A stretch of DNA of 64,000 nucleotides from NCBI RefSeq assembly GCF_052857255.1, contig NC_135506.1, positions 76,837,056-76,901,055 of the forward strand. Reading direction: 5' to 3'. The position numbers and the translations under genes were made by a program. The notes beneath the pieces are model-generated. The model was not told the DNA's origin. It searched no databases and saw only the letters and a program-made list of their open reading frames with translations. The stretch is from Amblyomma americanum. Taxonomy: Eukaryota; Arthropoda; Arachnida; Ixodida; Ixodidae. This document shows, piece after piece, positions 13,151-24,107 of this stretch (the stretch's first letter is position 1; each line of letters begins with the position of its first letter).

Positions 13151-13376
13151 CTGGAGGTGGTGTCTCAAATATTCTCTGCTGCTCCCTGTATCGCAGCTGA
13201 GAGTGGAGTGGCAGAATCCACTCATGAAACCTCGCCGGTGCCACCTTGCAGAGTTCGTTGCGGACCCAGGTTATCTCACTCCAGCCTGGCAAGAAGCATA
13301 GGACTGCTCCAGGGGGCTTTGTCTCCATGATGAAGGTCAGGACCTCAGGAACAATCCGCACTGGGTCACTGGCAGC
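13151..13376 (-). CDS. DHX30: DHX30 exon: start of helicase C domain
   Basis: It encodes 75 residues plus one base: AASDPVRIVPEVLTFIM, then GAVLCFLPGWSEI and PLHSQLRYREQQRIFETPPP. CFLPGW-EI (motif IV region) and PLHS followed by a basic QQ-IF stretch are typical of the second RecA domain of DEAH/RHA proteins. The acceptor is TGTCCGCAG at 13377 and the donor is CCAG before GTCAGT in phase 1. A minus-strand SINE with a 16-base target duplication sits about 50 bases downstream of the donor. Confidence 0.9.
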
Positions 13377-13977
13377 CTGCGGACAGTTAGAACGCATGGG
13401 TTTCCACCATGTGCTTCCCCCACTACACTCTGCCCATAAAAAAAGGTGCTACAATCAACTCTTGATAATATGGACACAAAGGAATCCAAAATTATGCGAG
13501 TTTGAATTAAGAGGAGCCTTTTTAACGCATCTGACACTGCTGAGACCAAAGCATCAGATTGAACAAACCTGATGTTTGAACTAAGCCAGTCTAAATTAAC
13601 GAGAATTCAATGCAATAAGACGGAGGCCACGTTTAATATCAATAATGGCACACAAAGATAACCCAGACACAGACAGGAAAGTATCATAACTCTGTCTGTA
13701 ATGTGTGTGCTCTAAGGAATAGTATTTGAGTGCTTCATCTACAGATTTGACCGATAAGAAACTGTCTCTTGTTGGCAGGCCAGCGGTGTTTCGTCACGTC
13801 TTTGACATTTGTCTATGGTCTCTTGTGCTCTTCCTTCCATTTTTTTTTTCAGATGCTTTTACTTTCAGAATGGTTCAATGCATGACTATTTTAGAAATTA
13901 AATTACCGTATACTACATACATATATTAGGTTGGGGCAACCTGAAAAGAATGAAAAATAATAGGTGCATATTAAATA
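13377..13977. other. Intron with worn repeat, no gene
   Basis: The stretch 13440-13610 has TTGAATTAAGAGG and TCTAAATTAACGAG words typical of worn pogo-type ends. No coding feature is seen. Confidence 0.4.
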
Positions 13978-16295
13978 CAGTCGAAGCTGGATATATCGAA
14001 TTCTAAGGGAGATCGAAAAATAGTTCGATATAACAAAAATTTCATATACAGATAAAAGCTTAACCTGCACTCGAGATCATGACAAACTGTGGCTTACCGA
14101 TCACAAGATTCATGAACCGCAAAGTCCGGGCACACAACATGAAAGCCCTTTATTTCATGGAAAAATATCGCCATATTTCGACAACTTTTTGCTGTGATTA
14201 ATAAAGTTGAAAACACTAGTCCCGATCTTCCCGATACCGTCCAGGTGAGACAACCCGGTATGTTCTATTTTGCCGCAACAACGTCGAATGAGGCTGAATA
14301 CTGACTCCAGTTCAACGGCTGTGCACGGGTGCATTTCTTCTGGAACACAGTTGTCCTCCTCGTTGCTGGAATCGCCTTTTTGGGCGCCAGCTATTCTGGC
14401 TACAATATCCTCACCAGCGAGGTCAGCTACAGCCTGAACTTCACTGTCACCGTTGATGAAGTCCTCAACGATAAGTTCCACCAGGACGACACCGGGAAAA
14501 TGGGACAAGTCGTGAGACGCATCCTCTAAGCACTCATTATCATCATCCAAAGCTTCAAGACATTCATCTCCAGCCACTTCATGGCCTGCCTTGCCAAAAC
14601 AGTTGGCTACTGTTGCCTGTTTTACGTCGTGCTATGTGCCAGTAATCATCTGGGTGGCGCCAAGCAGGTCAATCTTGAGATCAGTTGCCATGCGGAGGTT
14701 CATAAAAAGCCGCTGACAAAGTCGCCTTCTGTAGTCTACCTTGAAAGCCTTTATGATACCGTAGTTCATGGGCGGCAGTCTCGCTGTGGTGTTCAGCGGG
14801 AGAAACTTGAGTTCAATGTTCTCCAGCTTGCAAGTCATTTGATGGGCCAAGCAGTTGTCTAACAGAAAGCATACTCGGCGGCCCGACCTGCCCAACTCGG
14901 CGTCCCAAGCCTACAGCCATTCAACAAAACGTTGGCGTGTCATCCAGGCCTTTCTATTACAGCCATAGCGGACAGAAGCTGTTTGCAATTCTTGAAGCAT
15001 CACGGTGACGTACTCTTTCCGATAACAAACGGACACAGCTTGCATGAGCCATCCGTTTGCCGCAAGCAGAACAGTCACACGCACTCTGGTCATTTTCCCA
15101 CCATGACATGAGCTCCCACGGAGATCGAGTGCCTTATTCGGCAGCATTTGCCAAAAGAGACCAGTCTTGTATGCACTGAAGACTTCGGCAAGTGAAAACT
15201 TTGCAGCGATCTTCGGCCACTCCTCCGAGAGCCACTGCTGCATCTCCTGGCTGCTGACAGCCCACTTTTGCCTGAAATGGCTTTTCCCACAATGCCGTGG
15301 CAGTTTTTAAACCGTTGCAGCCACCCAGTGCCACCACAAAAGTTCTCTTCGCCAAGAGCCATGGCAAACCATTTGGCCATCTCAATTAACAAGGGGCCAT
15401 CCACAGGGATGTTTTTTGCTCAGACTTCGAGAAACCACGCATACAGCGCCTTCTCAACTTTGTCGAAAGTAGCAGGGTGCACACAAAATGCTGCCAAGCG
15501 ACTTTGCTCACCTGCTTTGAGTGAGATGTCCTGCTTGTATTTTAACAGCATACTTAGAGTGCTCCGCGCTATGCCGAATGCGTGTGCCACGGAGGACTTT
15601 TTTTCGCCATTCTCAACGCACTGGATCACGTCGAGCTTAGTTGCGAAGTCCAGATTCTTTCTCTTTTTTATGTCCGTAGATGCCATAGCTCACTAGATGA
15701 CAGTATTCACGCACGCTACAATCGACACCTTGAAACAAAAACACGCACATGAAAAATGCGACAGGCCCCACACTGGCCGATGGAGTCAACTGGAGTCAGT
15801 CAAGGAGGCACAAAGGGAAATGACGGAGAGAGACGAGGAAAACGCAGCGGAAATGCCCTGTTGCTAGTTAGGCCAGTTGTGGGACACAACGGGTGCAACC
15901 ACCTAAACGACCGCCTGGCTCGTGGCCTCCGCGATCGGCTCCGGCGGCGCGCCAGGCGTGGAGGCCACGCCTGGCTCTTTCCAGTTCTTTCGTCTTCCTC
16001 ACCAGTGAGGAGGTGCTGTCCTCACTTAGGGGCGGTTTTCTTCCTTTCCTGAGGAGACATGGCTTGCAAACGTTACCGCTCGCCTCCGTACCGTGCGTTG
16101 TGCGACCCGAGATGCGAGTGTCTTTGAGGAAAGCGCACTTCCCAGGGGCCCCGTGTGGTGTTCGAAATATCGAATGGCCAGCGAAACTGGAGTTCGATAT
16201 ACTATGCAACTGTCCTTTATTTTTGCACAATATTTCCAAAGGGATAATCTTTGTGTTCGATACAGCCAATAATTAGAAATATGTGGGTTCGACTG
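13978..16295 (-). mobile_element. pogo/Tigger-type transposon B, decayed
   Basis: The ends begin CAGTCGAAGCTGGATATAT (left) and CAGTCGAACCCACATAT (right, other strand), flanked by TA at 13976-13977 and 16296-16297. The minus strand holds the broken transposase at 14155-15686. The length of 2318 bases suits a full element. The stretch 15900-16190 is GC-rich 5' non-coding sequence. Confidence 0.85.
14155..15686 (-). pseudogene. Tigger transposase pseudogene (element B)
   Basis: The start MASTDIKKRKNLDFATK with IARSTLSMLLKYK is the N-terminal helix-turn-helix. LFWQMLPNKALDLRG and then VCFLLDNCLAHQ with ELKFLPLNTTA belong to the DDE catalytic core; the LLDNCLAH aspartate is the second catalytic residue. 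An acidic tail (GDECLEALDDDNE, GDSSNEEDN) follows. Frame changes near 15410, 15150 and 14900 break it into at least four pieces, with a gap between 14632 and 14577. The family resemblance to elements A and D is clear, but the sequence is distinct. Confidence 0.8.
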
Positions 16296-16297
16296 TA

Positions 16298-16844
16298 CTT
16301 GTGTAATGAACACATTCGCATAATAAACCCACATCCACACTTTTGTCAGTGAAAATTATTTTTTTTTTAAATGGTTGGCTTTTCGTACCCATTCCTCAGT
16401 TCTCGCGCCATCTGAAGTGCAGACCTTGGCAGCGTGACAATATGCTGGGAGCTGATAATACCACGGCATAACACCGCGGCGTACTTATTTTTTGAGGAGA
16501 GCTTCTATGGAAGGCCAGGGGAGGGGGGATGTTCGAACGTGGCAGAGCGCCAAGATGTTGCGCGCCCTTGACAGAAGGTGCTGGTGATGGTGGCTCGCTG
16601 GGCACGGTCTGCGCTACTGTGTGCTTAGAAAGCTGGCGAGTGCTCAAGCATCTGAGAGATACGTAGCAAAAATGCCTAAACCCTCACTGTCCTGCGTGTT
16701 ATTTTCAACTTGGCACTAACAACGCGCACCGCCGATGTTCAGCATGTTCGTTTTATCTCACCGCGATTTGCCAGCGTGGCCCGGTATCACACTATGATAC
16801 AGCAAACATCTTTAAACGTGAATGATGCTAAACACCAGCGACAT
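16298..16844 (-). repeat. Block shared with the 9654-10361 element
   Basis: About 16400-16650 on the minus strand translates to a stretch resembling plus-strand 9786-9990 (APSVKGAQHLGALPRS versus APVKRAQCLGTLPSS). It appears to be a fragment of the same DNA-transposon family in the other orientation. Borders are not defined. Confidence 0.45.
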
Positions 16845-16883
16845 GAACAGACAGACAGAAAAACTTTATTGAGCAAGTGAGTT

Positions 16884-18236
16884 TTAGACCCAGCTGGGTC
16901 CCTGGGCCACTGCGCGGTCCCGCACTGCATCAAGTAGGTCATGCCGGGACATGACGTCGGCAGCCCGAGTCACCGCAGCAAGCTGCGATGTCGGGTCTGC
17001 AGACATGAGCAGGACCTCCCAGTCCTCCCAGCTCGAGATGACGTGCTGTCCCCGCGGGGGAGGCTCAGCAGGGCAGCCGAAAAGGATATGGGAGAGTGTG
17101 GCGTGGGGGTCACCGCATAGGGAGCATGCAGGGGATGTGCCGCAATAGTGGGATAAAAGCTGAGGGTATGAGAGAGAGCGGGTCTGGAGGCGTCTGAAGA
17201 GGATCTGTTGGGAGTGCGTAAGAGAGGGGTGGGGAGGAGGGTAAGTCCGACAGTCCAAACGGGGTATTTGCGTGAGCTCCGCAAAGGTGTGCGCCCGCTC
17301 CCTCGAGAATCCTGCATCGAGACTGTCCTGAGCCCGGCAAATCAAACCTCGGGCCAATTTATCGGCAGCCTCATTTCCAGGGTTCTCAGAGTGAGCCGGC
17401 ACCCACTGAAGCTCTACCCTGCGCGGTAAATTTTGGGTAGGGGCGTTCAACAATTGCCAGGCAGGGGCGTGAATCCTGCCCCTGGCAAAGTTGGACAGAG
17501 CCGTTTTGGAGTCGCTGAAGATGTATTGGGCGTCCGAATGTGCAAAGGCTAGGGCGATGGCGGTCTCCTCTGCCTCCTCAGGCGTAGAGCCCGAGGGAAG
17601 ACGGTGAGTTAGGGGGTGAGGTAGGGTTGGATTGTAGGCAACTGCTACCGCTTCATGCGCTGTACATGCAGCGTCTACCCAAACGGCATCGTGGGCTTGC
17701 CCATAATACTTATGGAGGGCATTAGCGCGAGCTACGCGGCGAGGGATGCGATATTGGGGGTGGACGTTTCGAGGAAGGGGTTTCACAACGAGAGGTGTAT
17801 GGATGTGTCGAGGGATGGCTATAAGGGTTGACTGGTTAGCGGGTATGTTGATGCGAAGGGAGGAGAGTATATGGCGGCCAGTGGCGCTCGTGGCAAGTCT
17901 AAGGTACTCTGTCTGAAGGTGCGTGTCAACTAGTTCCTGAATGGTGTTATGCATGCCTAGCGCAAGAAGTTTGGGTGTGCTAGTGCTACGAGGTAGGTTT
18001 AGGGCTGCCTTAGTCGCAAGGCAGATCATTGCATTCACGCGTTCGGTTTCCGTACGGTTCAATTTGAGATATAGGGTTGCGTATAGAATGCAGCTAAGCG
18101 TAAATGCAGGCACTACTTTCATGTTGTCCGCTTCGTCTAAACCCTTGTTAATGGAGGACACTAGGCGTAGAAGGTGCAACATGGATTGCGTGGAGGCCTT
18201 CAGTCTTTTAAGTAGAGGCAAGTAGAGGCCCTGCAA
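16884..18236 (-). pseudogene. LINE RNase H and C-terminal domain
   Basis: This open frame of 450 residues begins in the post-RT region (LHLLRLVSSINKG). RNase H follows with all four acidic positions in view: AVWVDAACT, EEAEETAIAL, IFSDSKTAL and NEAADKLARG. The end holds a C-x2-C...H...C knuckle (CSLCGDPHATLSHILFGC) typical of I-group and R1-like LINEs. The start codon is not a real translation start, since this is the tail of ORF2. Confidence 0.8.
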
Positions 18237-18410
18237 GTAGAGGCCAAGAATGCGGAGGGCGGGTGTGATGGGGATAGGGGATCCTTTTAAATTGATTTGG
18301 ATGGGCGAGTTAGCGCTAGATTTTGGCCTAATTAGGAAGAGCGCGGACTTAGATGGGGAACATTCGAACCTGATGGATGACGCGTTAGAGGAGATGGTGT
18401 CTGCTGCTAA

Positions 18411-18790
18411 CTAAAGAGTTTCCTCAATTTCCCCGTCAGAGCCATGAGTGGTCCATGTGGTAATATCATCAGCGTACATTGTATGCTTTAGGTGTGGGAT
18501 TAGAGCCACTTTGTGAGCTAGGGGGATGAGAGCAACGTTAAAGAAAAGGGGGAGAAAGGACCGCCCTTGAGGGGTTCCGAGCTCTCCGAGTGTATAAGGG
18601 GATGTGGTAATCTGATCTATGAGCAGGGAGGCAGTGCGGCCCGAGAGCAACGCGTGAGCGTAGTTGTAGGTTTTAGGGCCTACCTGTAGAGCCTGCAGTT
18701 CCCGTAAGATGGCATCGTGTTGAATTCTGTCAAATGCCTTGGTGAGGTCAACTGCCAGGATAGCGACATGAATGCGTCTGACTGCATGCT
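18411..18790 (-). pseudogene. LINE reverse transcriptase fragment
   Basis: The translation contains ILAVDLTKAFDRIQHDAI (motif A), GTPQGRSFLPLFFNVAL (motif B region) and MYADDITTW (catalytic YADD). The thumb is separated from the following RNase H frame by a stop near 18411. The N-terminal fingers are absent. It is a fragment without endonuclease. Confidence 0.8.
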
Positions 18791-18974
18791 TTTGTTGATG
18801 GTGGGTGGGTGGATGGATGGACTTACTGACGGACGGATGGGTGGGTGGACGGATGCATAATATGAAAGTTTGACTCTCCCAAAAAATCTGTTTAAACTTT
18901 TTTTCTAGCGTAAAGAATTCTCCCCCCAAATTGATGTGTGCTTTTCCGGAAGAAAAGTGGGCTCGTTGCACGAG

Positions 18975-20397
18975 TAGTCAAACCTGGTTATAACGAACAG
19001 CATGATTTTCCGGAATTTGTTCAATATATCAAATATTTCGCTCAATCCAAACCCGGTTTTAACAAATTTCAGTATCCAGTTCGTTATACAGGATATTGTG
19101 AAGTCGAGCAAAAATGCGTTACCGAATGTAATCCCATGCCACTCGCCATGCATATCTGCTCCGAAAACAATTTATTGCACAGCAATCTGCACTTACTTGC
19201 AGTAGGCGGTGATCTTGGTTTGCACAGAGCATCTAGAAACAGCAACGTGAATTACATTCTCAATGCACGATAAAATGTCAATAAATTCAGGTTCGCTTCC
19301 TTGTATATCGGCACAGTAGCAGCGCAGCACGTCTGCTACGGTAAGTGCTTCATGAAAAGTCGGGCGAGGGCGGTAGTCTTCCGGTGGCAGCGGCTCCTCG
19401 TCCTCCTTGACGCCAGACGCCAGCAACTCAGCAACGATTTCTGCATCCAGTAGGCTTGCCGCCACCACTACCTCGTCATGAACCATCCCGAAATCTTCGA
19501 AGGAGACATCTTGGAGCACAGTGTCAGGAATGCGGGCAAGTTCTTCCAAAAGAGTGGCAGTGTCACCGTCGTCTTCAGCTGTACTCGTGGCTTCGGCAAC
19601 CGCCTGGCACAGTCCAGCATGCCGAAAACAGTTCACGTGTTTTCACAGTTCACGCAACAAGCGTTTTCTTTTCTCCGCGCTCAACGCAGCGAAGAAAATC
19701 CACTTTGGCACAAAGCGGCAGAGCTTGCCACTGCTTCGTAGCCATCTTCGAAATACATCAAAGGCAGGAGGTACGGGAACGCAGCAATGGTCGGAATCGA
19801 TAGCACCAGCACATTACAACGCATGAGGAGCAACCAAAGCAACTGAAAGACTAAACGTCAACAAAGATGAGAACATGGAGGATAAAAAAGAGGAGGAGAG
19901 TGGTAGGCGAGATGTGCAGCCAAAGTCACATTACCCTCTTTCTCTTTTCTACTCGCTATTTTTTTATGACACTGTTCTGTCCGGTGTCACAATAGGCCTT
20001 GAGATGCATGGACATAACTTGATCCCGAGGTGAGCAGTTGCCGAATAGGAGCGCACAGCAACGGGGCGAAGCTGGCAAAGCCGGGGGCTGCTCGACCGGT
20101 TCGTTGCTTCCCCCTCCACTCTCTGCGTGCTCTGCTAGTAGTCATTTTTTTTCTTTTCCAACCCGCGCCGCGGCAATGGGGGAGGGAGCAGGCAGGGAAG
20201 CGGGCGCATTGAGGCACTCCGGAAGCTGGCGCGCGACACCCGTGGTTGATCGTCAAACCCGCGCTGATGTTCGCTATATACAATGTACAGTTCAAGATAG
20301 AAAGTACATTTCACATGAGTAATGCTATGACAGCTTCGAGTGTTCGATATAAAGCATAATTTTCTCTACCTGGGTTTATTATAACCGGATTTGACTG
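18975..20397 (-). mobile_element. pogo/Tigger-type transposon C, internally deleted
   Basis: The left end TAGTCAAACCTGGTTATAAC and right end CAGTCAAATCCGGTTATAAT (other strand) are inverted repeats; the left first base looks mutated. TA follows at 20398. The minus strand encodes a transposase N-terminus from about 19743 (MATKQWQALPLCAKVDFL) that stops quickly, then joins the C-terminal acidic part (19193-19636, ending FIDILSCIENVIHVAV). The DDE core is deleted, so the copy is non-autonomous. Confidence 0.75.
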
Positions 20398-20411
20398 TAC
20401 TAGAGTTTACG

Positions 20412-20575
20412 TTAGGTTTAGGTTTATAGGGTTTCACGTCACTAAGCAACTTAGGCTATGAGGAATGTCATAGCGGAAGGCTCTGGATAATTTTGACGAC
20501 CTGAGGTTCTTTAGAGTGCACTAACATCGCACAGAGCATGGGGCTCTAGCATTTCATGTCCATCGAAATGCACAA
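20412..20575 (-). repeat. SINE family B fragment
   Basis: A worn minus-strand copy of the SINE body: GTTTCACGTCACTAAGCAAC, CTTAGGCTATGAGG and CATCGCACAGAGCA align with the 10719 and 53240 copies. The tRNA head is missing. Confidence 0.65.
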
Positions 20576-20596
20576 AGACAAAAAGAGAATTGCTAT

Positions 20597-20908
20597 ACCC
20601 GCCGCAGTGGCTCAGTGGTTAGGGTGCTCGACTACTGATCCGGAGTTCCCGGGTTCGAACCCGACCGCGGCGGCTGCGTTTTATGGAGGCAAAACGCTAA
20701 GACACCCGTGTGCTGTGTGATGTCAGTGCACGTTAAAGATCCCCAGGTGGTCGAAATTATTCCGGAGCCCTCCACTACGGCACCTCTTTCTTCCTTTCTT
20801 TCACTCCGTGCTTTATCCCTTCCCTTACGGCATGGTTCAGGTGTCCAACGATATATGAGACAGATACTGTGCCATTTCTTTTCCCCAAAAAACCAATTAT
20901 TAATTATT
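20597..20908 (+). repeat. Ruka-type tRNA-derived SINE
   Basis: The head reads CCGCCGCAGTGGCTCAGTGG (box A), then GGTTCGAACCC (box B). The body has GTGCTGTGTGATGTCAGTGC and CCCCAGGTGGTCGAAATT, and the tail ends CCAATTATTAATTATT. This matches my recollection of Ruka, the SINE described in ixodid ticks. It abuts the family B fragment to its left. Confidence 0.85.
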
Positions 20909-21556
20909 ATGTCCAATGATTTGCGTTCATCTTTGTGGGGGCCTGCCTTGCAGTCCCCTGTGTTTGCTTTCCTGCGAGGCACCGTGCAACAGCAGCCTCG
21001 CTTCAAGGAGGTACACATTCCCTTGACAGGTACATTAACTAGCAAGAGAGGGCACCAGCATTGCAGTGCAAGAGACTGCTTGTAGCCCGCGCGCGGGAGA
21101 GGGCATGAGGAGGTTCGGCTGGGATCGTCGGCGCGAGCGGACGTGTCGCTCCCGGCTCCGCTCTTGGCCAGCGGGGTGAGGAAGCGGCAGGAAGACTGGC
21201 TCCCGTGTCGTCCCGTCCGGCTTTCAAAGTATCCCTTGTCCTAGCGTGGGCGAACATTCACTTGTAACCTTGCTGGTGCGTCAGACGACCTTGATTCATT
21301 AGCGTACCTTGTTGCTAGCTGGTGTTGTTGTTGCTGTAGCAATAAATGCCTGTTTGTGTCAGCCAAAGTGCCGTTCCTTTGTTCCCTCAGAGCAAGGCCC
21401 GCCGTGGTCGGCGAGTGCTCGGTGGCGTACGCGATCACGGGCTGGGGTCTGGCGGTTTTGAACTGTGTCAGCCGTGGTTAAATGGGAGAGAACGTATATA
21501 TATCCCGAATTCAACCCCACATCTTCTACCACTCCTTTTTTTGCACTTCCACCTGC
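20909..21556. other. Intron, no gene seen
   Basis: GC-rich part at 21080-21250 with short ORFs and no motif. The rest is unassigned. Confidence 0.45.
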
Positions 21557-21778
21557 CGGATTGGATCAGTGCTTAGGGCGCTTGGATACTGGGCCGGAGG
21601 ACATGGGTTTAATTCCAACCGCAGTGATTACGCTTTGATGAAGCGTGAAATGGAAACGGCACCTGAGTGCTGTCCGATGTCAGTGCACGTTAAACAACTC
21701 CAGGTGGTCGAAATTAATCCATAGCCCCTCACTATGGTGCCCCTTATAGACCGGCTTTGGGATGTTAAAACCAAACCT
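21557..21778 (+). repeat. SINE family B, plus-strand copy
   Basis: A diverged head (GTGCTTAGGGCGCTTGG, GGTTTAATTCC) is followed by GATGTCAGTGCACGTTAAA and CAGGTGGTCGAAATTAATCC, ending TTAAAACCAAACC. It lies 67 bases from the SAT-motif exon donor at 21845. Confidence 0.75.
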
Positions 21779-21844
21779 TTTCTTTGCTTTCTGGAATATG
21801 CGGCAAAGACAGACAATGGCCCAGCCAACCATCGCCACACTTAC

Positions 21845-22003
21845 CTTTCGCAGTGCATCCTGGGGCACTAAGTTGTCAGCCACAAGGTCCTCAAGAAAGT
21901 ACTGAGTCACAGGATGAATTTTTCCAGGAATCCTGATGATGGGCGCACCGTTGAAGTATTCGGAAAACTTATCCGCGTTGATAGTGGCACTCATCAGGAC
22001 CAC
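21845..22003 (-). CDS. DHX30: DHX30 exon: helicase motif III (SAT)
   Basis: It encodes 53 residues: VVLMSATINADKFSEYF, then GAPIIRIPGKIHPVTQYFLEDL, ending PQDALRK. SAT is motif III, which couples ATP hydrolysis to RNA unwinding, and IPG...PV...YLED is the link to the second RecA domain seen in RHA helicases. The acceptor is CCTAACAG at 22004 and the donor is AAG before GTAAGT, a consensus site, both in phase 0. The join NLR-VVLMSAT with the exon 22.8 kb upstream reproduces the conserved family sequence, so the large intron is real. Confidence 0.92.
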
Positions 22004-23489
22004 CTGTTAGGTGAAGTGAGAAAAATAAAAATGTCTGTCTACAAAAAGCACCGTAGAATTTCTTTAATTCGAAGTCGTCGGGACCACAAAAATATTCTAA
22101 TCAAGAGGGTTTTCGGTTTAACCAAGGACAGCCAAAAAGTTTCACAGGGACACCTAATTACATAATCTGTAGGCCAAGCTACAGTATTAGAAGCTGTTCA
22201 TGCCTTTACCGGAGGTGACGTCATTTTCCTCCAGACAGCTAGCAAATTTTATGACTGACGACACATTTTCTTTCCGATGACCTTTAATGCCACTCCATAA
22301 ATATAGGAACCTGGCAAAATATTTTACTGTGGGAATGCATCATCATTATTGGACAAACTTTGCAATTACTTGAAGTAATTTAAGACGTTGGTAACCTAAC
22401 CCTCTAACCATGACACACCACACAAGGAAACTGCGCAGGCCAGCATGTCACACAGTCAGCCGGTCACCGACAAGGAACAAGAAAAAACTAGAATTCCGCT
22501 GTTATGTTCTTGGATGCTGCGTTTTCCTGGCTGCTGCATCTTCGTGAGCCAGTCCTGTCCAAGCTTCCATAGAAACCCGTGCAACAGCAAGTTGGCTGTT
22601 ACATTGTAACTGTGGCAGCTTTCCCACATGCTACGTCACGAATGTCATTTCAAGGTAGTGGTTCATCCCGTGCCAGCATTCTGACAGCCAACAATCGGGG
22701 CGCACAGAATGGCAATGGAGCCAAAGAGGTACTCTATACTCAATAGCAGGTTGGCCGTCACCATGTTCGGCGACCTGCGGCATGTTGCACCTATGTCAAT
22801 GCTGAGCACACTCACAGTCAGCGTGAAGCTTGTCTTGACTGCTGGTGCAGCTTCATCACTATTGAGACACGAGCACAAACTAATGAAGGCGCGAAAACAA
22901 AACTATGCCACGACAAATGCTACCTTGGCAACGCTGTACTACGTGCAGTCATCTGCCTTTTCCCTGTCGCTAGCAGCTTAAAAATGCAATTTCTAGTTCC
23001 AACAGACAAGTATTGTGTAGGATTGAAGCGGCCGCCTCAAAAACGACACACAAGAAGCACACACGTGAACTAACTTTGCCCATACTCTGTGCCCGCACCT
23101 CAGATCTGTGAAATAACCGTGTTGATGCAGGCCACCAGACCTAATTATTTGGTAAAACTGACATTAGAAATTATGCGGCCGCAATAATTCCTAGAATTAT
23201 CTGGGATAGAATTACCTGGGACAGAATTACCAAGCCTCAAACCGAAACAGAAGTGCTAGCACACCTTATTCAAATTTGGACTAGCCATGCTAAATTGTCC
23301 GTCATTTTTTAAAATGTTTCTCTTAGTTTCCGGACCTCCATACAGTAGGCACAGTGCACTGCAAGCTGCAGCATGTTTCCTTTTGCATCTGAACCTTGTC
23401 TCATCAGTGGCAGTGGCAGAGCAGCCACTGAACACCAAGCGAATGAAAGCAGTCACCGTCAGTTGTCTGTTTTTGTGTGACATGCCTGG
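22004..23489. other. Start of the 22.8-kb intron, no gene seen
   Basis: 22050-22170 has worn TTTAATTCG- and GGTTTAACC-type words like pogo ends. The remainder shows no exon, protein motif or clear repeat. Confidence 0.4.
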
Positions 23490-24107
23490 ATGAGGGTCTT
23501 AAAAACTTTTTTGTTTGTCCACATACCTTGTTGAAACTTGACACAGAGGTGTATCATAAAATGCTGATTTCAAATATGCATTTAGATTCCAAATATCTCA
23601 CCTGGAAGGAAACTTGTGTCAAAATGACATCCCAATTAGGTCATATCTTATGGGTCTTTATGATAATTTCTCATTTAAAGAATCTTTTTTAGGAATATGC
23701 AGACATTTCCAAAAGTCCACTGCACATCCTAAAGCTTTCCTTTTTCTTTTAAACATGATAGATTAACAGCTAGGCCAAGTGTGGGCTAATTACTGCCACA
23801 CTGTTTTTCTTTCCAACTGTTATTTATTTATTATCAACAAAATGACTTTATAAACATTTTATTAGCTTTAGGATGTGCTGTGGGCCTTTTCAAATGTCTT
23901 CGTGTTCTTAAAAAAAAAGCTTTCTTTAACTGATAAATTACTATGAAGGCCCGCAAGAAATAATGCAATTAGGATATGCTAATTTGCCATATATTTTCTT
24001 CGAGGTGAAATATTTGAACTCTTAATGAACATTCAAAATCAGCATCATATGATATACCTGCAAGGTATGTTAACAAATAAAAAATAAGACCCTCATACCC
24101 CCCTTAA
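23490..24107. mobile_element. Foldback element with TTAA end
   Basis: The left arm (23490-23735) and right arm (23864-24098) are inverted copies: TGAGGGTCTTA, ACATACCTTG, and TGCACATCCTAAAGC versus AGCACATCCTAAAGC on the other strand. The right end is CCCCCCTTAA. Its G-run end followed by a CTTA word resembles the ends of the elements at 25475 and 60440. The arms are clearly diverged, so the element is old. Confidence 0.65.

Larger units (their letters stand above)
16845..18790 (-). mobile_element. 5'-truncated I-group LINE with RNase H
   Basis: This minus-strand non-LTR element carries a partial reverse transcriptase (18411-18790) followed by RNase H and a cysteine knuckle (16884-18236). 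An AATAAA signal is present on the minus strand at 16865-16870 and the end is CTGTCTGTCTGT. The 5' part (endonuclease, ORF1) is missing, as expected of incomplete reverse transcription. Direct G/T-rich repeats near 18800-18855 adjoin the truncation point. Confidence 0.85.
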
